Assembly: GCF_029872055.1 (NCBI RefSeq)
Contig: NZ_JARXNQ010000002.1
Coordinates: 62,001-126,000, forward strand
Length of the DNA stretch: 64,000 nucleotides
Origin: Sulfurimonas sp. C5
Lineage (GTDB): Bacteria; Campylobacterota; Campylobacteria; Campylobacterales; Sulfurimonadaceae
Reading direction: 5' to 3'
Position 1 is the stretch's first letter. Each line of letters begins with the position of its first letter. Position numbers and translations under genes: made by a program. The notes beneath the pieces are model-generated. The model ran no database searches. It was not told the origin of the DNA and saw only the letters and a program-made list of their open reading frames with translations. Below, piece after piece: positions 33,915-43,898 of the stretch.

Positions 33915-34892
33915 TTATGAAGATACTAAGTTTCGACCTAAGTGTTTTGATTGATACATTTTCTCATCAATTCTTTTTAATAAACTTTGGAGAGATTCAT
34001 TCTCTTGGTATTCAGCAACTCCTAAACTAATTGTTACTTGCTTTAAACCTTCGAAGTGATGAGAAGCGATGGCCTCTCTAACTCTTTCTGCAACTTCTAA
34101 AGCATTAGATAAATTCGAGTATGGTAACAAGATAAGAAACTCTTCACCGCCATATCGACCTAATGTATCAATTTCTCTAATAACTCGACCTATAACTTGT
34201 GTAGCTTCTTGTAAGACATAGTCTCCCATATCATGTCCGAAATTGTCATTTATATATTTAAAATGATCGAAATCGTACATAATAAGCGATACAGATTCTT
34301 CTTTACGTTTTATACGCTGAATCTCCTCTTCAATATGTTTCATAATTGAATAGCGATTGTAAACACCTGTTAAAATGTCTGTAGTAGCAAGTTTTTCAAG
34401 TTCCAGTTTTTTTTGATGAAGTGCTTTTTCTGCATTTACTCTTTGGGTAATATCCTCAAGAATCCCTTCTATCCATAGTAACTTACCTGAACTGTCATGA
34501 ACGGCATGATCCGCTACTCTGATAAATCTCTCGTCTCCACTGATGGGATGGATAAAAGACATCATAGTTAGATCGCTATGTTGTTGCCCTGTATAATAGG
34601 CTTCGAGACTCTTTTCACCTACTTCTATAGAGTCACCTGTCCACTCTAACATTCCGTCAAAAGTTTTTCCTAAAACATCTTTCGGAGCAACACCGAGTAT
34701 GTTTTCCATATTTTTACTAAAATAGACAAACTTTAAATCTGCATCCATACGATATGCAAAAAAGTTTTCTCCCAAATCTTCAACGATAGATTCATACTTC
34801 TCTTTAGCTTCAATAAGTTTTTGTTCTTGCTTACGAAATCTGAAATAAAGAAAAAAGATTAAAAAAATTAAAATAAAAATAATATATATCAT
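33915..34892 (-). CDS. Membrane-anchored PAS-GGDEF diguanylate cyclase
   Basis: 325 residues. One N-terminal transmembrane helix (about 2-18) leads into a PAS domain with PAC (about 30-150, ADLKFVYFSKNMENILGV) and a GGDEF domain (about 165-325). The active site GGEEF (248-252) and the upstream DFDHFKYINDNFGHD segment are intact. The I-site REID (239-242) is five residues before it. It should make c-di-GMP with product inhibition. It is a single gene on the minus strand. The PAS ligand is not predictable. Confidence 0.88.
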   Translation of the reverse strand: MIYIIFILIFLIFFLYFRFRKQEQKLIEAKEKYESIVEDLGENFFAYRMDADLKFVYFSKNMENILGVAPKDVLGKTFDGMLEWTGDSIEVGEKSLEAYYTGQQHSDLTMMSFIHPISGDERFIRVADHAVHDSSGKLLWIEGILEDITQRVNAEKALHQKKLELEKLATTDILTGVYNRYSIMKHIEEEIQRIKRKEESVSLIMYDFDHFKYINDNFGHDMGDYVLQEATQVIGRVIREIDTLGRYGGEEFLILLPYSNLSNALEVAERVREAIASHHFEGLKQVTISLGVAEYQENESLQSLLKRIDEKMYQSKHLGRNLVSS

Positions 34893-34951
34893 TTGTTTTT
34901 TCCAAGTGCTGTTATGACTATTATATCCAAATAGAATAGGAGTGCTAAAGT

Positions 34952-35218
34952 TTAATTTTTTTTCATTTTAAATAAACTGGGATCTTCTACTCCAACATAT
35001 AATACATGTCCACCTGTAGGACCTGCTGAAATGTCAAAATCTACTTTATATTCGAGTTCTATATTGTCTAGAAATTTTTCCATAGCCTCTAATGTCTCTT
35101 TGTTAGTAGTTATTATTTTTAAAACATTATCACCTTCATATCCAAGAAAAGTTTCAATATAATCTATATCAAGTTCAATAGCATACTTGATAAGCTGTTT
35201 CATCTTTTTTACTATCAC
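34952..35218 (-). CDS. Small hypothetical protein
   Basis: 88 residues starting at GTG 35218, supported by AAGGAG 6 nt upstream; the ATG 15 nt later has no such site. An alternating alpha/beta pattern is visible (LIKYAIELDIDYIETFLGYE, then KETLEAMEKFLDNIELEY) with no membrane segment. I do not recognise the family. It lies 59 nt before the start of the PAS-GGDEF gene on the same strand and could be co-transcribed with it. Confidence 0.6.
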   Translation of the reverse strand: MIVKKMKQLIKYAIELDIDYIETFLGYEGDNVLKIITTNKETLEAMEKFLDNIELEYKVDFDISAGPTGGHVLYVGVEDPSLFKMKKN

Positions 35219-35267
35219 CTAAATCTCCTTAGTAATAACAGGCTCTAAATACTTTACTTATATTGTA

Positions 35268-35378
35268 TTATCTACTGTTATGTAGTGGATGTTTATAATG
35301 AGAGGGGTTAAGTGCTTTGTAGATTAAACCACCTAATGCAACAAGTGCAATAATGGCAATAATTAATTTTTTTAACAT
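35268..35378 (-). CDS. 36-residue single-helix membrane protein
   Basis: ATG 35378 with GAGG 8 nt upstream; stop at 35268. The translation begins MLKKLIIAIIALVALGGLIY, one transmembrane helix after two lysines, and ends in a short His-rich tail (PSHYKHPLHNS). The coding pattern and ribosome binding site support a real micro-protein. Function unknown. Confidence 0.55.
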   Translation of the reverse strand: MLKKLIIAIIALVALGGLIYKALNPSHYKHPLHNSR

Positions 35379-35498
35379 TTTAGATACCTCTTGAGAATAT
35401 TATAGCAAATAGTTTAGAGAAAGTTTGAGACAATATAAACATATATGTGTATTAGTTAATAATTGTTTGTAAGTTTAAAAAAGGATTTTTAAGAAGTG

Positions 35499-35573
35499 TG
35501 GCTCCGGATACTGGATTCGAACCAGTGGCCAAGTGATTAACAGTCACCTACTCTACCGCTGAGCTAATCCGGA
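35499..35573 (-). tRNA. tRNA-Asn (anticodon GUU)
   Basis: 75 nt with encoded CCA. The acceptor stem TCCGGAT/ATCCGGA pairs fully, and the anticodon loop CTGTTAA gives GUU. Last gene of the second five-tRNA cluster. Confidence 0.93.
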
Positions 35574-35585
35574 ATGTTTATATGA

Positions 35586-35674
35586 TGGTGGACCCTCTGG
35601 GATTCGAACCCAGGGAGGTATGACCCTCGCCGGTTTTCAAGACCGGTGCTTTCGACCAACTCAGCCAAAGATCC
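35586..35674 (-). tRNA. tRNA-Ser (anticodon UGA)
   Basis: 89-nt class II tRNA with a long variable arm and encoded CCA. The anticodon loop CTTGAAA gives UGA. Confidence 0.93.
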
Positions 35675-35704
35675 ACGTTTGTTTGAAAGTTTTGATTATT
35701 TAAC

Positions 35705-35778
35705 TGGAGGTGCCACCCAGATTCGAACTGGGGATAGCAGCTTTGCAGGCTGCGGCCTTACCACTTGGCGATGGCACC
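35705..35778 (-). tRNA. tRNA-Cys (anticodon GCA)
   Basis: 74 nt with encoded CCA and discriminator U73, the Cys identity base. The anticodon loop CTGCAAA gives GCA. Confidence 0.93.
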
Positions 35779-35796
35779 AGTTTCAGTTATCATCAA

Positions 35797-35883
35797 TGGT
35801 GCCCGGGGCCGGACTCGAACCGGCACAGTATTGCTACCGGGGGATTTTAAGTCCCCTGCGTCTACCAATTTCGCCACCCGGGC
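35797..35883 (-). tRNA. tRNA-Leu (anticodon UAA)
   Basis: 87-nt class II tRNA with encoded CCA. The acceptor GCCCGGG/CCCGGGC pairs perfectly, and the anticodon loop CTTAAAA gives UAA. Confidence 0.93.
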
Positions 35884-35917
35884 ATCGTGAGTGCATTCAC
35901 AGTTTAACAATCTTAAA

Positions 35918-35992
35918 TGGAGCGGGAAACGAGGTTCGAACTCGCGACCCCAACCTTGGCAAGGTTGTGCTCTACCACTGAGCTATTCCCGC
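35918..35992 (-). tRNA. tRNA-Gly (anticodon GCC)
   Basis: 75 nt with encoded CCA and U73. The anticodon loop TTGCCAA gives GCC. First gene of the cluster, after a good promoter. Confidence 0.93.
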
Positions 35993-36026
35993 ATTTGTTT
36001 ACCCACTCTTTGTTTAGTGGAGTGGA

Positions 36027-36055
36027 ATTATATCTTCTTTTTTTTTATTTGTAAA
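36027..36055 (-). promoter_or_regulatory. Sigma-70 promoter of the second tRNA cluster
   Basis: On the minus strand, TTTACA (36055-36050), a 17-nt A-rich spacer and TATAAT (36032-36027) lie 35 nt before tRNA-Gly. The -35 differs from consensus by one base. Confidence 0.82.
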
Positions 36056-36096
36056 GAGTTTTTGGTAAAAAATTTAAAAAAATTGCAAAAAGATGC

Positions 36097-36102
36097 TATA
36101 AT
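36097..36102 (+). promoter_or_regulatory. Extended -10 promoter of ilvD
   Basis: TGCTATAAT (TGn extended -10) lies 33 nt before the ilvD ATG, back-to-back with the tRNA promoter. The ribosome binding site AGGA follows. Confidence 0.6.
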
Positions 36103-36135
36103 CCCATTTAGATAAACTATATATATAGGATTTTT

Positions 36136-37824
36136 ATGAGAAGTGATACTATCAAAAAGGGCTTTGATAAGGCCCCACACCGTTCACTACTACGTGCAAC
36201 GGGTTTAAAAGATGAGGATTTCGATAAACCGTTTATCGGAGTTGCGAACAGTTTTATAGATATTATTCCAGGACACTTCTTCTTACAAGAGTATGGCCGC
36301 ATTGTAAAAGAGGCTATACGTGAAGCTGGTGGTGTTCCTTTTGAATTTAACACCATCGGTGTTGATGACGGTATTGCGATGGGGCATGACGGTATGCTTT
36401 ATTCGCTTCCGTCACGTGAGTTAATTGCAGATTCAATAGAGACTGTTATGAATGCACATAAACTGGATGCGATGATCTGTATCCCTAACTGTGACAAAAT
36501 TGTTCCGGGTATGATTATGGGCGCTCTTCGTGTAAACGTTCCAACTGTATTTGTTTCAGGTGGTCCAATGCCGGCTGGTCATAAAAAAGATGGTACACCT
36601 ATCGATTTAGCTACAGCATTTGAAGCGGTTGGAAAATTCAATGACGGTAAAATGACAGAAGAAGAGCTTTATGAGATCGAATGTGAAGCATGTCCGTCTG
36701 GTGGAAGCTGTTCAGGTATGTTTACTGCAAACTCTATGAACACATTATCTGAAGCTATGGGGATTGCACTCCCTGGGAATGGAACTATTTTAGCAATGAC
36801 ACCTGAGAGAATCGAGCTTGTTAAAAAAGCTGCTAAACGTGTTGTTGAGATGGCTAAAGCAAATGATCCGAAATACAATTTAAGAAATGTATTGAATGAA
36901 AAAGCGATTCATAATGCATTTGTTGTAGATATGGCAATGGGTGGAAGTTCAAATACGGTTCTTCACCTTTTAGCGATCGCAAAAGAAGCAGAAGTTGAGT
37001 TTGACATTACGAAGATTAATGAGATCTCTCAAAAAGTTGCACACATTGCAAAAATTTCACCTTCACTTTCTACTGTACATATGGATGATATTAACCGTGC
37101 AGGTGGTGTTAATGCGGTTATAAAAGAAGTAAGTCGTCGTGGTGATGATCTTTTATTCCTTGATAATCCGACTGTAACTGGTGAAACTCTTGGTGAAAGA
37201 ATCGCAGATGCGGAGATTAAAGATACTTCAGTAATCCATACAAATGAAAATGCTTACTCTCAAGTAGGTGGTTTATCGATTTTATTTGGTAACTTGGCAG
37301 AAGAGGGTGCTGTTGTTAAAACTGCAGGAATTGCACCAAGTATGCGTCAGTTTAAAGGGAAAGCTATCTGTTTTAACTCACAACCTGAAGCGATTATGGG
37401 GATTATGAATAAAAAAGTAAAAGCGGGTGATGTTGTAGTTATCCGTTACGAGGGACCAAAAGGTGGACCGGGTATGCAAGAGATGCTGGCACCTACTTCA
37501 CTTATTATGGGTATGGGACTTGGTGAGAGCGTTGCGTTAATTACAGACGGAAGATTCTCAGGAGCTACTCGCGGTGCTTCAATAGGTCACGTTTCTCCAG
37601 AAGCTGCTGAAGGTGGTTTAATCGCTTTAATTGAAGACGGTGATGAAATCGAGATCGACGTAGATACACATAAATTACAATTAAATGTAGATTATGAAAT
37701 TTTAGAGCAAAGAAGACTTCATTTTAAACCATATAAAAATGAAGTAAAATCAAAATGGCTAAAAAGATATCAGCTGTTAGTATCAAATGCATCAAACGGT
37801 GCTGTATTAAAAACTGAATTATAG
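36136..37824 (+). CDS. ilvD: Dihydroxy-acid dehydratase
   Basis: 562 residues, normal length. The Fe-S cluster cysteines are present in [10 protein letters not shown] and [20 protein letters not shown], and the substrate-binding [12 protein letters not shown]-like stretch ([12 protein letters not shown]) and [20 protein letters not shown] are intact. The enzyme makes 2-keto acids for valine, isoleucine and pantothenate. It is the first gene of a plus-strand run with thrS and infC (9-nt gap to thrS). Amino-acid supply and charging may thus be co-expressed. Confidence 0.95.
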   Translation: MRSDTIKKGFDKAPHRSLLRATGLKDEDFDKPFIGVANSFIDIIPGHFFLQEYGRIVKEAIREAGGVPFEFNTIGVDDGIAMGHDGMLYSLPSRELIADSIETVMNAHKLDAMICIPNCDKIVPGMIMGALRVNVPTVFVSGGPMPAGHKKDGTPIDLATAFEAVGKFNDGKMTEEELYEIECEACPSGGSCSGMFTANSMNTLSEAMGIALPGNGTILAMTPERIELVKKAAKRVVEMAKANDPKYNLRNVLNEKAIHNAFVVDMAMGGSSNTVLHLLAIAKEAEVEFDITKINEISQKVAHIAKISPSLSTVHMDDINRAGGVNAVIKEVSRRGDDLLFLDNPTVTGETLGERIADAEIKDTSVIHTNENAYSQVGGLSILFGNLAEEGAVVKTAGIAPSMRQFKGKAICFNSQPEAIMGIMNKKVKAGDVVVIRYEGPKGGPGMQEMLAPTSLIMGMGLGESVALITDGRFSGATRGASIGHVSPEAAEGGLIALIEDGDEIEIDVDTHKLQLNVDYEILEQRRLHFKPYKNEVKSKWLKRYQLLVSNASNGAVLKTEL

Positions 37825-37833
37825 GGATAAGAT

Positions 37834-39642
37834 TTGAGTGCAATAGCAATTAAACACAATGATGAAATTTTAGATTTAGTAACTGCCGAGGAGCGCGGTG
37901 TAAGTGGAGAAGAGATTGAATTAGACAACTCTGAAGCATCTTTAGAGGTGCTTCGCCACTCAACGGCTCACTTAATGGCACAAGCGATTAAATCACTTTA
38001 TCCAGATGCTGAGTTTTATGTAGGGCCGACTGTAAATGAAGGTTTTTACTATGACTTTAAAACATCTGCTGAGATTGGTGAAGCTGATCTAAAAACAATT
38101 GAAAAGCAAATGCTTTCTTTTGCAAAGAAAAAATATGCAATTGAAAAATATTCGATTACAAAAGATGAAGCACGTAAGAAATTTGAGAACGATCACTTAA
38201 AACAGGCAGTTCTTGATATGATCCCAAGTGACGAGGTTTCTATCTATAAACAAGGTGAATTTGAGGACCTTTGTCGTGGACCTCACTTACCGAATATCGG
38301 ACTTATCAGAAATTTTAAACTTACAAAAATTTCTGGTGCGTATCTTGGCGGAGATTCAAAAAACGAGATGCTTACTCGTATCTACGGTATAGCTTTTGCA
38401 ACTAAAGAGGAGCTAAAAGCGTATCTTGATATGATGGCAGAAGCGGAAAAACGTGACCACCGTAAACTTGGTAATGAGATGAAGCTATTTACTTTCCGTG
38501 AAGAAGTTGGAGCTGGTTTTCCTATCTGGTTACCGGCAGGTGGTCGTCTTCGTGCAAGATTAGAATCACTTCTGTTTAAAGCTCACCGTAAACGTGGTTA
38601 CGAGCCGGTTCGCGGTCCTGAGATGTTAAGATCTGATCTTTGGATGACATCTGGACACTACCAAAACTATGGTGAAAACATGTATTTCACTAATATTGAT
38701 GAAATCGAGTTTGGTGTAAAACCTATGAACTGTGTTGGTCACATTAAAGTGTATGAAGAGGATCTTCACTCTTACCGTGATCTTCCACTGAAGTTTTTTG
38801 AGTACGGTGTAGTTCACCGTCACGAAATGACAGGAGCACTTCACGGACTTTTCCGTGTACGTGAGTTTACACAAGATGATGCACACATCTTCTGTACATC
38901 TGATCAGATTGAAGAGCAAATTATTGAAGTGGTTGATTTTGTTGACAAAATCATGACAACTTTTGAATTTGACTATAAAATGATGATCTCGACAAAACCA
39001 GATAAAGCAGTTGGTGATGATGCTGTTTGGGAAACTGCGGAAAATGCTCTGAAAAAGGCTATGGAGAAAAATAATCTTCCATATTCAATTGATGAAGGTG
39101 GCGGTGCGTTCTATGGACCGAAGATCGATATCAAGATTACAGATGCAATTGGACGTGAGTGGCAGTGTGGAACTGTACAACTTGACTTCAATCTTCCAGA
39201 GAGATTTGAGTTAGAGTATAACGGTGAAGGAAATGAGAAAATCCAACCTGTTATGATCCACCGTGCAATTCTTGGATCGTTTGAGAGATTTATTGGTATT
39301 TTAACAGAACATTATGCCGGTGAATTCCCAATGTTTGTGGCTCCGACACAGGTTGCTATCGTTCCTGTAGCAGAGACACATAAAGATTACGCTAAGGTTT
39401 TATCAGATAAACTTATCGATATAAATGCCGATAGTGAGATATATGCAAAGAACGATTCTTTAAATAAAAGAATCAGAACTGCAGAGAAAACACGTGTACC
39501 TATGATCGTAGTTATCGGTGACGAAGAGATAGAAAACAAAACGGTTTCTATCCGTGATAGACGTAGTAGAGAGCAGTACAGCCTGAGTGAGGAAGAGTTC
39601 CTTAAACTAATTCAAACTAAAATAAATGAGGTAAATTTTTGA
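37834..39642 (+). CDS. thrS: Threonyl-tRNA synthetase
   Basis: 602 residues from TTG 37834 (AGGGATA upstream). The N-terminal TGS domain is short compared with E. coli ThrS (642 residues), as I recall for Campylobacter ThrS. The editing domain ([16 protein letters not shown]) and class II core follow, with zinc ligands in PMNCVGHI and HRHEMTGAL, motif 2 [13 protein letters not shown], and motif 3 [18 protein letters not shown]. The C-terminal anticodon-binding domain is complete. Stop and infC start overlap (TTGA). Confidence 0.95.
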   Translation: MSAIAIKHNDEILDLVTAEERGVSGEEIELDNSEASLEVLRHSTAHLMAQAIKSLYPDAEFYVGPTVNEGFYYDFKTSAEIGEADLKTIEKQMLSFAKKKYAIEKYSITKDEARKKFENDHLKQAVLDMIPSDEVSIYKQGEFEDLCRGPHLPNIGLIRNFKLTKISGAYLGGDSKNEMLTRIYGIAFATKEELKAYLDMMAEAEKRDHRKLGNEMKLFTFREEVGAGFPIWLPAGGRLRARLESLLFKAHRKRGYEPVRGPEMLRSDLWMTSGHYQNYGENMYFTNIDEIEFGVKPMNCVGHIKVYEEDLHSYRDLPLKFFEYGVVHRHEMTGALHGLFRVREFTQDDAHIFCTSDQIEEQIIEVVDFVDKIMTTFEFDYKMMISTKPDKAVGDDAVWETAENALKKAMEKNNLPYSIDEGGGAFYGPKIDIKITDAIGREWQCGTVQLDFNLPERFELEYNGEGNEKIQPVMIHRAILGSFERFIGILTEHYAGEFPMFVAPTQVAIVPVAETHKDYAKVLSDKLIDINADSEIYAKNDSLNKRIRTAEKTRVPMIVVIGDEEIENKTVSIRDRRSREQYSLSEEEFLKLIQTKINEVNF

Positions 39643-40157
39643 GTAAAAAGACAGATCGTGTCATAATGAACGACGATATTCGCGTTCCTGAAGTAAGATG
39701 TAATTTAGATGGTGGAGAATCTTTAGGGATTATCTCTACAGATGAAGCAATGGAAAAAGCAAACGAGTTAGGATTAGATTTAGTTCTAATCGCTCCTCAA
39801 GCAAAACCACCAGTTGCTAAAATTATGGATTATGGTAAATTCAAATACCAAGAAGAGAAAAAACTCAAGGAACAGCGTAAAAATCAAACAAAAATCGTTG
39901 TGAAAGAGATTAAACTGTCTGTAAAAATTGCCGAGAATGATGTAGCTTATAAAGTAAAACACGCTCGCGAGTTTTTAGAAAAAGGATATCATGTAAAATT
40001 CAGAGTATTCCTAAAAGGTCGTGAGATGGCTCACCCTGAAGCTGCGAAAGAAGTTTTAGAACACGTATGGCCGATGATCGAAGATATTTCAACTATGGAA
40101 AAACCACCGAAATTCGAAGGTCGCTACTACAATATGTACATCGTACCTAAAAAATAG
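39639..40157 (+). CDS. infC: Translation initiation factor IF-3
   Basis: 172 residues starting at TTG 39639, overlapping the thrS stop by 4 nt. GAGG lies about 7 nt upstream. The N-domain ([20 protein letters not shown]) and C-domain ([20 protein letters not shown], then FRGREMAH-like [15 protein letters not shown]) are complete. In E. coli infC uses AUU for autoregulation; here a rare TTG might allow similar discrimination. A perfect-palindrome terminator follows directly, so rpmI and rplT are not in this operon. Confidence 0.95.
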   Translation: MSKKTDRVIMNDDIRVPEVRCNLDGGESLGIISTDEAMEKANELGLDLVLIAPQAKPPVAKIMDYGKFKYQEEKKLKEQRKNQTKIVVKEIKLSVKIAENDVAYKVKHAREFLEKGYHVKFRVFLKGREMAHPEAAKEVLEHVWPMIEDISTMEKPPKFEGRYYNMYIVPKK

Positions 40158-40172
40158 GTTCTTCAATTATAT

Positions 40173-40198
40173 AGAGTAGAGAAAATTTTCTCTACTCT
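40173..40198 (+). terminator. Strong terminator after infC
   Basis: A 13-bp perfect palindrome (AGAGTAGAGAAAA with TTTTCTCTACTCT) lies 16 nt after the infC stop. T-rich sequence follows. Confidence 0.7.
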
Positions 40199-40286
40199 TC
40201 TCTACTTTATTCCATTATTTTACTTTCATTTTACACTATCAATGTATACTGTGCCCCCCTATTCAAATACAGTATAAGGACTTATT

Positions 40287-42416
40287 GTGATTAATATCAA
40301 ATCATTATCGATCAGTAAAAAAATACATATCCCTCTTATTCTTTCTATGTTTATCGGTACTGTAATTATCGTTGTGAATGTTTTTTATTCTATGGAAGAC
40401 TTAGAAAAAGATATATATAGTAACGAATCAACAACATTGACAACTCTTTTTGATGAGGCACTTGAGACAAAACAAGATATTGGGATTACCAACGCTATAA
40501 ATATCTCTCAAAATTATAGTGTTGTGAAAGCTTTAGAAAGTAACGATAGAAAAATAGCTATCAAAGGTTTAGAAGATTTTTCTAAAGAGTTTAAAAAAAA
40601 TACAAAATATAAAAATATTAAAGTGCATATCCATGATGCAAATCTACACAGTTTTTTACGCTCATGGAAAGTGCAAAAATATGGCGATGATTTAAGTGGT
40701 TTCAGAGAAACAATCAAGAGTATTAAAGCAAATAAAGAGCCTCTTGTAGCCATAGAACTAGGGCGTGCAGGACTTATACTCCGTGGCTTGTCTCCAATTA
40801 TGAAAGATGGAAAATATTTAGGTTCAGTAGAATTTATGCAAGGTTTAAACTCTATTGTACGTTCTGCCAAGAAAAATTACGGTTACGATATAGCAATAGT
40901 GATGAAAAATGAGTATCTCTCAGTAGCAAGCTCTTTAAAAGATGCGAAAAAAGTTGGAGATTACACACTTGCCGTCAAAGAGAGAAATATAGACCCGGCG
41001 TATCTCGCAGATCTTCAAAATGTTAATTTCACTACAGATGAGCCGTATATAATTACCAAAAATTACTTCGTAACATCAAAGCCGATAAAAGATTTTTCAG
41101 GCAATACTGTTGCATATGCTTTAATAGGTGATAATATCGCAAATGTAAATAAAGTGATTTCACAATCTAAAGATTCTTTACTGAGACAAGTATATATCAT
41201 TTTAATCATTGACGTTTTAATTCTTCTCTTTTTAATAGTTATAATTAAAAAATATGTTACAGAACCTATAAAACACTTAGATGCTGTGGCAAGTGAATTA
41301 GCACAGGGTGATGCTGACTTTTCAAAACGGTTACCTGTAAATAGCAATGATGAGCTTGGACATGCAAGTAAAAGTTTCAATGCTTTCATTGATAAAGTTG
41401 AAAAACTTGCAGAAGAAGCACAAATGAAAGCAAAAGAAGCCGATAATAAGGCACAAGAAGTTTTAGAACTGATGGATAAAAGTCAGCTCAATGTCGATCT
41501 GGCCCATAAAATGATTAAAGGTTCTGTTGATAATTCAAATAATTTACGAACAAGTTTACAGAACAATGTGGGTGCAATCAAAGAATTAAATGTTCTTAAT
41601 GATGACAATTCGGAAGTAATTGCTGAAGTTACATCTACAACGGGTGAAGTGATCGATACAATAGCAAATATCACAGAGATGATTGGACATACAAGAGAGT
41701 CTTCAGAACAGTTAAGCTCCAATGTAAATGAGATTTCTGATGTTACTTCATTGATTAAGGATATCTCTGATCAAACAAACTTACTGGCACTCAATGCTGC
41801 AATTGAAGCTGCTCGTGCAGGTGAACATGGACGTGGTTTTGCAGTTGTTGCAGACGAAGTAAGAAAGTTAGCTGAACGTACACAAAAAGCCACAGCAGAA
41901 GTGGAAGTAAACATTAATATTTTAAAACAAAATAGTATTACTATGGAAGAAAATAGTGAAAAAATTCAAGAGTATGCAAATTTTTCACAGGCAAAACTTG
42001 ACGACTTTAAAGATGTATTAGCTAAACTGATAGAAAACTCAAAAACCATTAAAGATGAAAGTAGCATAGTTGAACAAGAATTGGTTCTTAGTTCAATGAA
42101 ACTTGATCATATTATCTTTAAAAATAGTGGCTATGATGCAATTTTTCAACAAAAAAAAGATGTAATAGTTGATGACCATACTATGTGTAATTTGGGGAAA
42201 TGGTATGTTGGTGAAGGTAAAAAAGCATTTGCAGGTATGAAAAATTTTTCGAACATAGATAAACCGCATCGCGAACTTCATCAAAATATTCAAGAAGTCT
42301 TGAATCTATTAAAAGCTAAAGATATAGATAGTGAAAGAATAAAACAATTGTTTGAAGAGGTTGAAGGTGCTTCAACAGAGTTATTTGGACTTTTAGATCA
42401 TTTACATCGAGGATAG
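40287..42416 (+). CDS. Methyl-accepting chemotaxis protein with Cache sensor and CZB domain
   Basis: 709 residues from GTG 40287. TM1 (about 14-34), a periplasmic Cache-like sensor (about 40-295), TM2 (about 302-325), HAMP (about 325-378) and the signalling hairpin with tip [20 protein letters not shown] (about 495). The C-terminal CZB domain (about 610-705) keeps the zinc ligands: His in KLDHIIFK, Cys in CNLGKWY, and two His in PHRELH. CZB domains bind zinc and respond to oxidants such as HOCl. It converges with another CZB chemoreceptor. A C6 tract lies in its leader. Confidence 0.88.
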   Translation: MINIKSLSISKKIHIPLILSMFIGTVIIVVNVFYSMEDLEKDIYSNESTTLTTLFDEALETKQDIGITNAINISQNYSVVKALESNDRKIAIKGLEDFSKEFKKNTKYKNIKVHIHDANLHSFLRSWKVQKYGDDLSGFRETIKSIKANKEPLVAIELGRAGLILRGLSPIMKDGKYLGSVEFMQGLNSIVRSAKKNYGYDIAIVMKNEYLSVASSLKDAKKVGDYTLAVKERNIDPAYLADLQNVNFTTDEPYIITKNYFVTSKPIKDFSGNTVAYALIGDNIANVNKVISQSKDSLLRQVYIILIIDVLILLFLIVIIKKYVTEPIKHLDAVASELAQGDADFSKRLPVNSNDELGHASKSFNAFIDKVEKLAEEAQMKAKEADNKAQEVLELMDKSQLNVDLAHKMIKGSVDNSNNLRTSLQNNVGAIKELNVLNDDNSEVIAEVTSTTGEVIDTIANITEMIGHTRESSEQLSSNVNEISDVTSLIKDISDQTNLLALNAAIEAARAGEHGRGFAVVADEVRKLAERTQKATAEVEVNINILKQNSITMEENSEKIQEYANFSQAKLDDFKDVLAKLIENSKTIKDESSIVEQELVLSSMKLDHIIFKNSGYDAIFQQKKDVIVDDHTMCNLGKWYVGEGKKAFAGMKNFSNIDKPHRELHQNIQEVLNLLKAKDIDSERIKQLFEEVEGASTELFGLLDHLHRG

Positions 42417-42451
42417 GCAGAGCACGCAAAGGCTCTGCTTAATAACAAAAA

Positions 42452-43882
42452 TTATTTTTGAAGATTTTTATCGAGCATATCTTCCATTAGTGTATAGAGT
42501 TCTGCACTGTTTTTTTCTATATTTTTAAAATTCTCAATTACTTCTTCTTTATTTTCAAGTACTTTGTTTTCAGGATATACATACGATATGTTCTTATCTA
42601 CCAAGCGGTGAATTTCTTTATGAGGGACATCAATAGCACGATATGAATCAGTATGACCGAATTTTTCTTGTGCAAATCCATGGTACCATTTGCCAAGTGA
42701 GCAAGATGTCGGTGAAGGGAATTCTGCTTTTCTTTCTCTTCTAAATACAGAAGAATAAGCGTTTGATTTGTAGATTGTGTGATCTATTTTTGCCAGGATA
42801 ACATAAACCATACTCTCCAAGTTGGAAGCATATGTGGAAGCAGTCTTTGCATCATCTTTAAAGCCGTTAAGGATAGAGGTAAAGTTATCGATAGTTTCAC
42901 TTGATACCTTTGTTGTTTCTATCATAGACGCTGAACCTTCTTGAAGGCCTGAGGCATCTTGTTGGAATGTTTGAATAGAGATAGATATTTCACTTGTAGC
43001 TTTTTGTGTACGTTCTGCAAGTTGTCGTACTTCATCGGCGACAACTGCAAAACCGCGGCCATGCTCACCAGCACGCGCAGCTTCAATTGCAGCATTGAGT
43101 GCGAGTAGATTTGTTTGTTCTGCGATATCTTTAATAAGATCAACCACTGAGTTGATGTCTGATGTTTTTTGATTGAGTTCATTTATTTTTTCTGATGACT
43201 CATGAACACCTTGTATCAGGCTGTGAAGATTATTACTTACATCATTGATGGCTGTATTACTAGCTTCAACAGAGTCTTCTGTAAGCTTACTAACTTCTAC
43301 AATTTTTTCAAGACTTTGAAGTGATTTTGATAAATCACCTTGAAGCAGAATTAGTTCACCAACAACCCCTTGCCCTATATTTGAAATATGGGCGTTGAGT
43401 TCAGAATTTTCTATTTGAGTAGTATCAGTTTCCATATTTGCAATTGCTTGATTTGTAATAGTTACATTTTCTAGGAATTGTCCTTTGAAGTTTTGTTCAT
43501 CTATTTGTGGATACGATGATTTTGAACTTGCCTGGGTGATAGATGCAGATACAGATGTTACAAACAGGTTTAGTTGAGTAGAAAGAGAGTTAAACTTTTT
43601 ACGTAACTCCTCAAGTTCCCCACCATCATTATAATTTTCAATTTTTTGGTTTAATATTCCAGATTCGGTATCTGACATTGCTCGGTTGAAAAGACCAATA
43701 TTTGATTGAACTTTTCTAATGTTTATAAACATAAACCATGCTAGAGCAAAGTTTGCAATATTTACAACACGCAGTATGTCAAAGCCGTAATGGTAAATCT
43801 CTATAACCAGTGCAACGGTAAAAATTGCAAGAGAGATAATATTGGCATATTGAATTTTAGTTAATGATGATACATTGGGCAT
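42452..43882 (-). CDS. Chemoreceptor with membrane hairpin and CZB domain, no periplasmic sensor
   Basis: 476 residues. Two hydrophobic helices near the N-terminus (about 11-52) with only a short turn between them anchor the protein, so sensing must be cytoplasmic. The signalling hairpin has tip [20 protein letters not shown]. The C-terminal CZB domain has [17 protein letters not shown] and PHKEIH, the complete H-C-H-H zinc set. The organisation resembles a membrane-tethered version of Helicobacter TlpD. It is transcribed 16 nt downstream of the MFS transporter gene on the same strand. Confidence 0.86.
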   Translation of the reverse strand: MPNVSSLTKIQYANIISLAIFTVALVIEIYHYGFDILRVVNIANFALAWFMFINIRKVQSNIGLFNRAMSDTESGILNQKIENYNDGGELEELRKKFNSLSTQLNLFVTSVSASITQASSKSSYPQIDEQNFKGQFLENVTITNQAIANMETDTTQIENSELNAHISNIGQGVVGELILLQGDLSKSLQSLEKIVEVSKLTEDSVEASNTAINDVSNNLHSLIQGVHESSEKINELNQKTSDINSVVDLIKDIAEQTNLLALNAAIEAARAGEHGRGFAVVADEVRQLAERTQKATSEISISIQTFQQDASGLQEGSASMIETTKVSSETIDNFTSILNGFKDDAKTASTYASNLESMVYVILAKIDHTIYKSNAYSSVFRRERKAEFPSPTSCSLGKWYHGFAQEKFGHTDSYRAIDVPHKEIHRLVDKNISYVYPENKVLENKEEVIENFKNIEKNSAELYTLMEDMLDKNLQK

Positions 43883-43898
43883 CTTGATCCTTTGTTAT

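Noticed and set aside
40254-40259. C6 tract in the leader of the Cache-CZB chemoreceptor gene as a phase-variation switch
   Set aside because: Six bases is below the length at which poly-C/G tracts switch at useful rates in this phylum, and it lies outside the coding frame.
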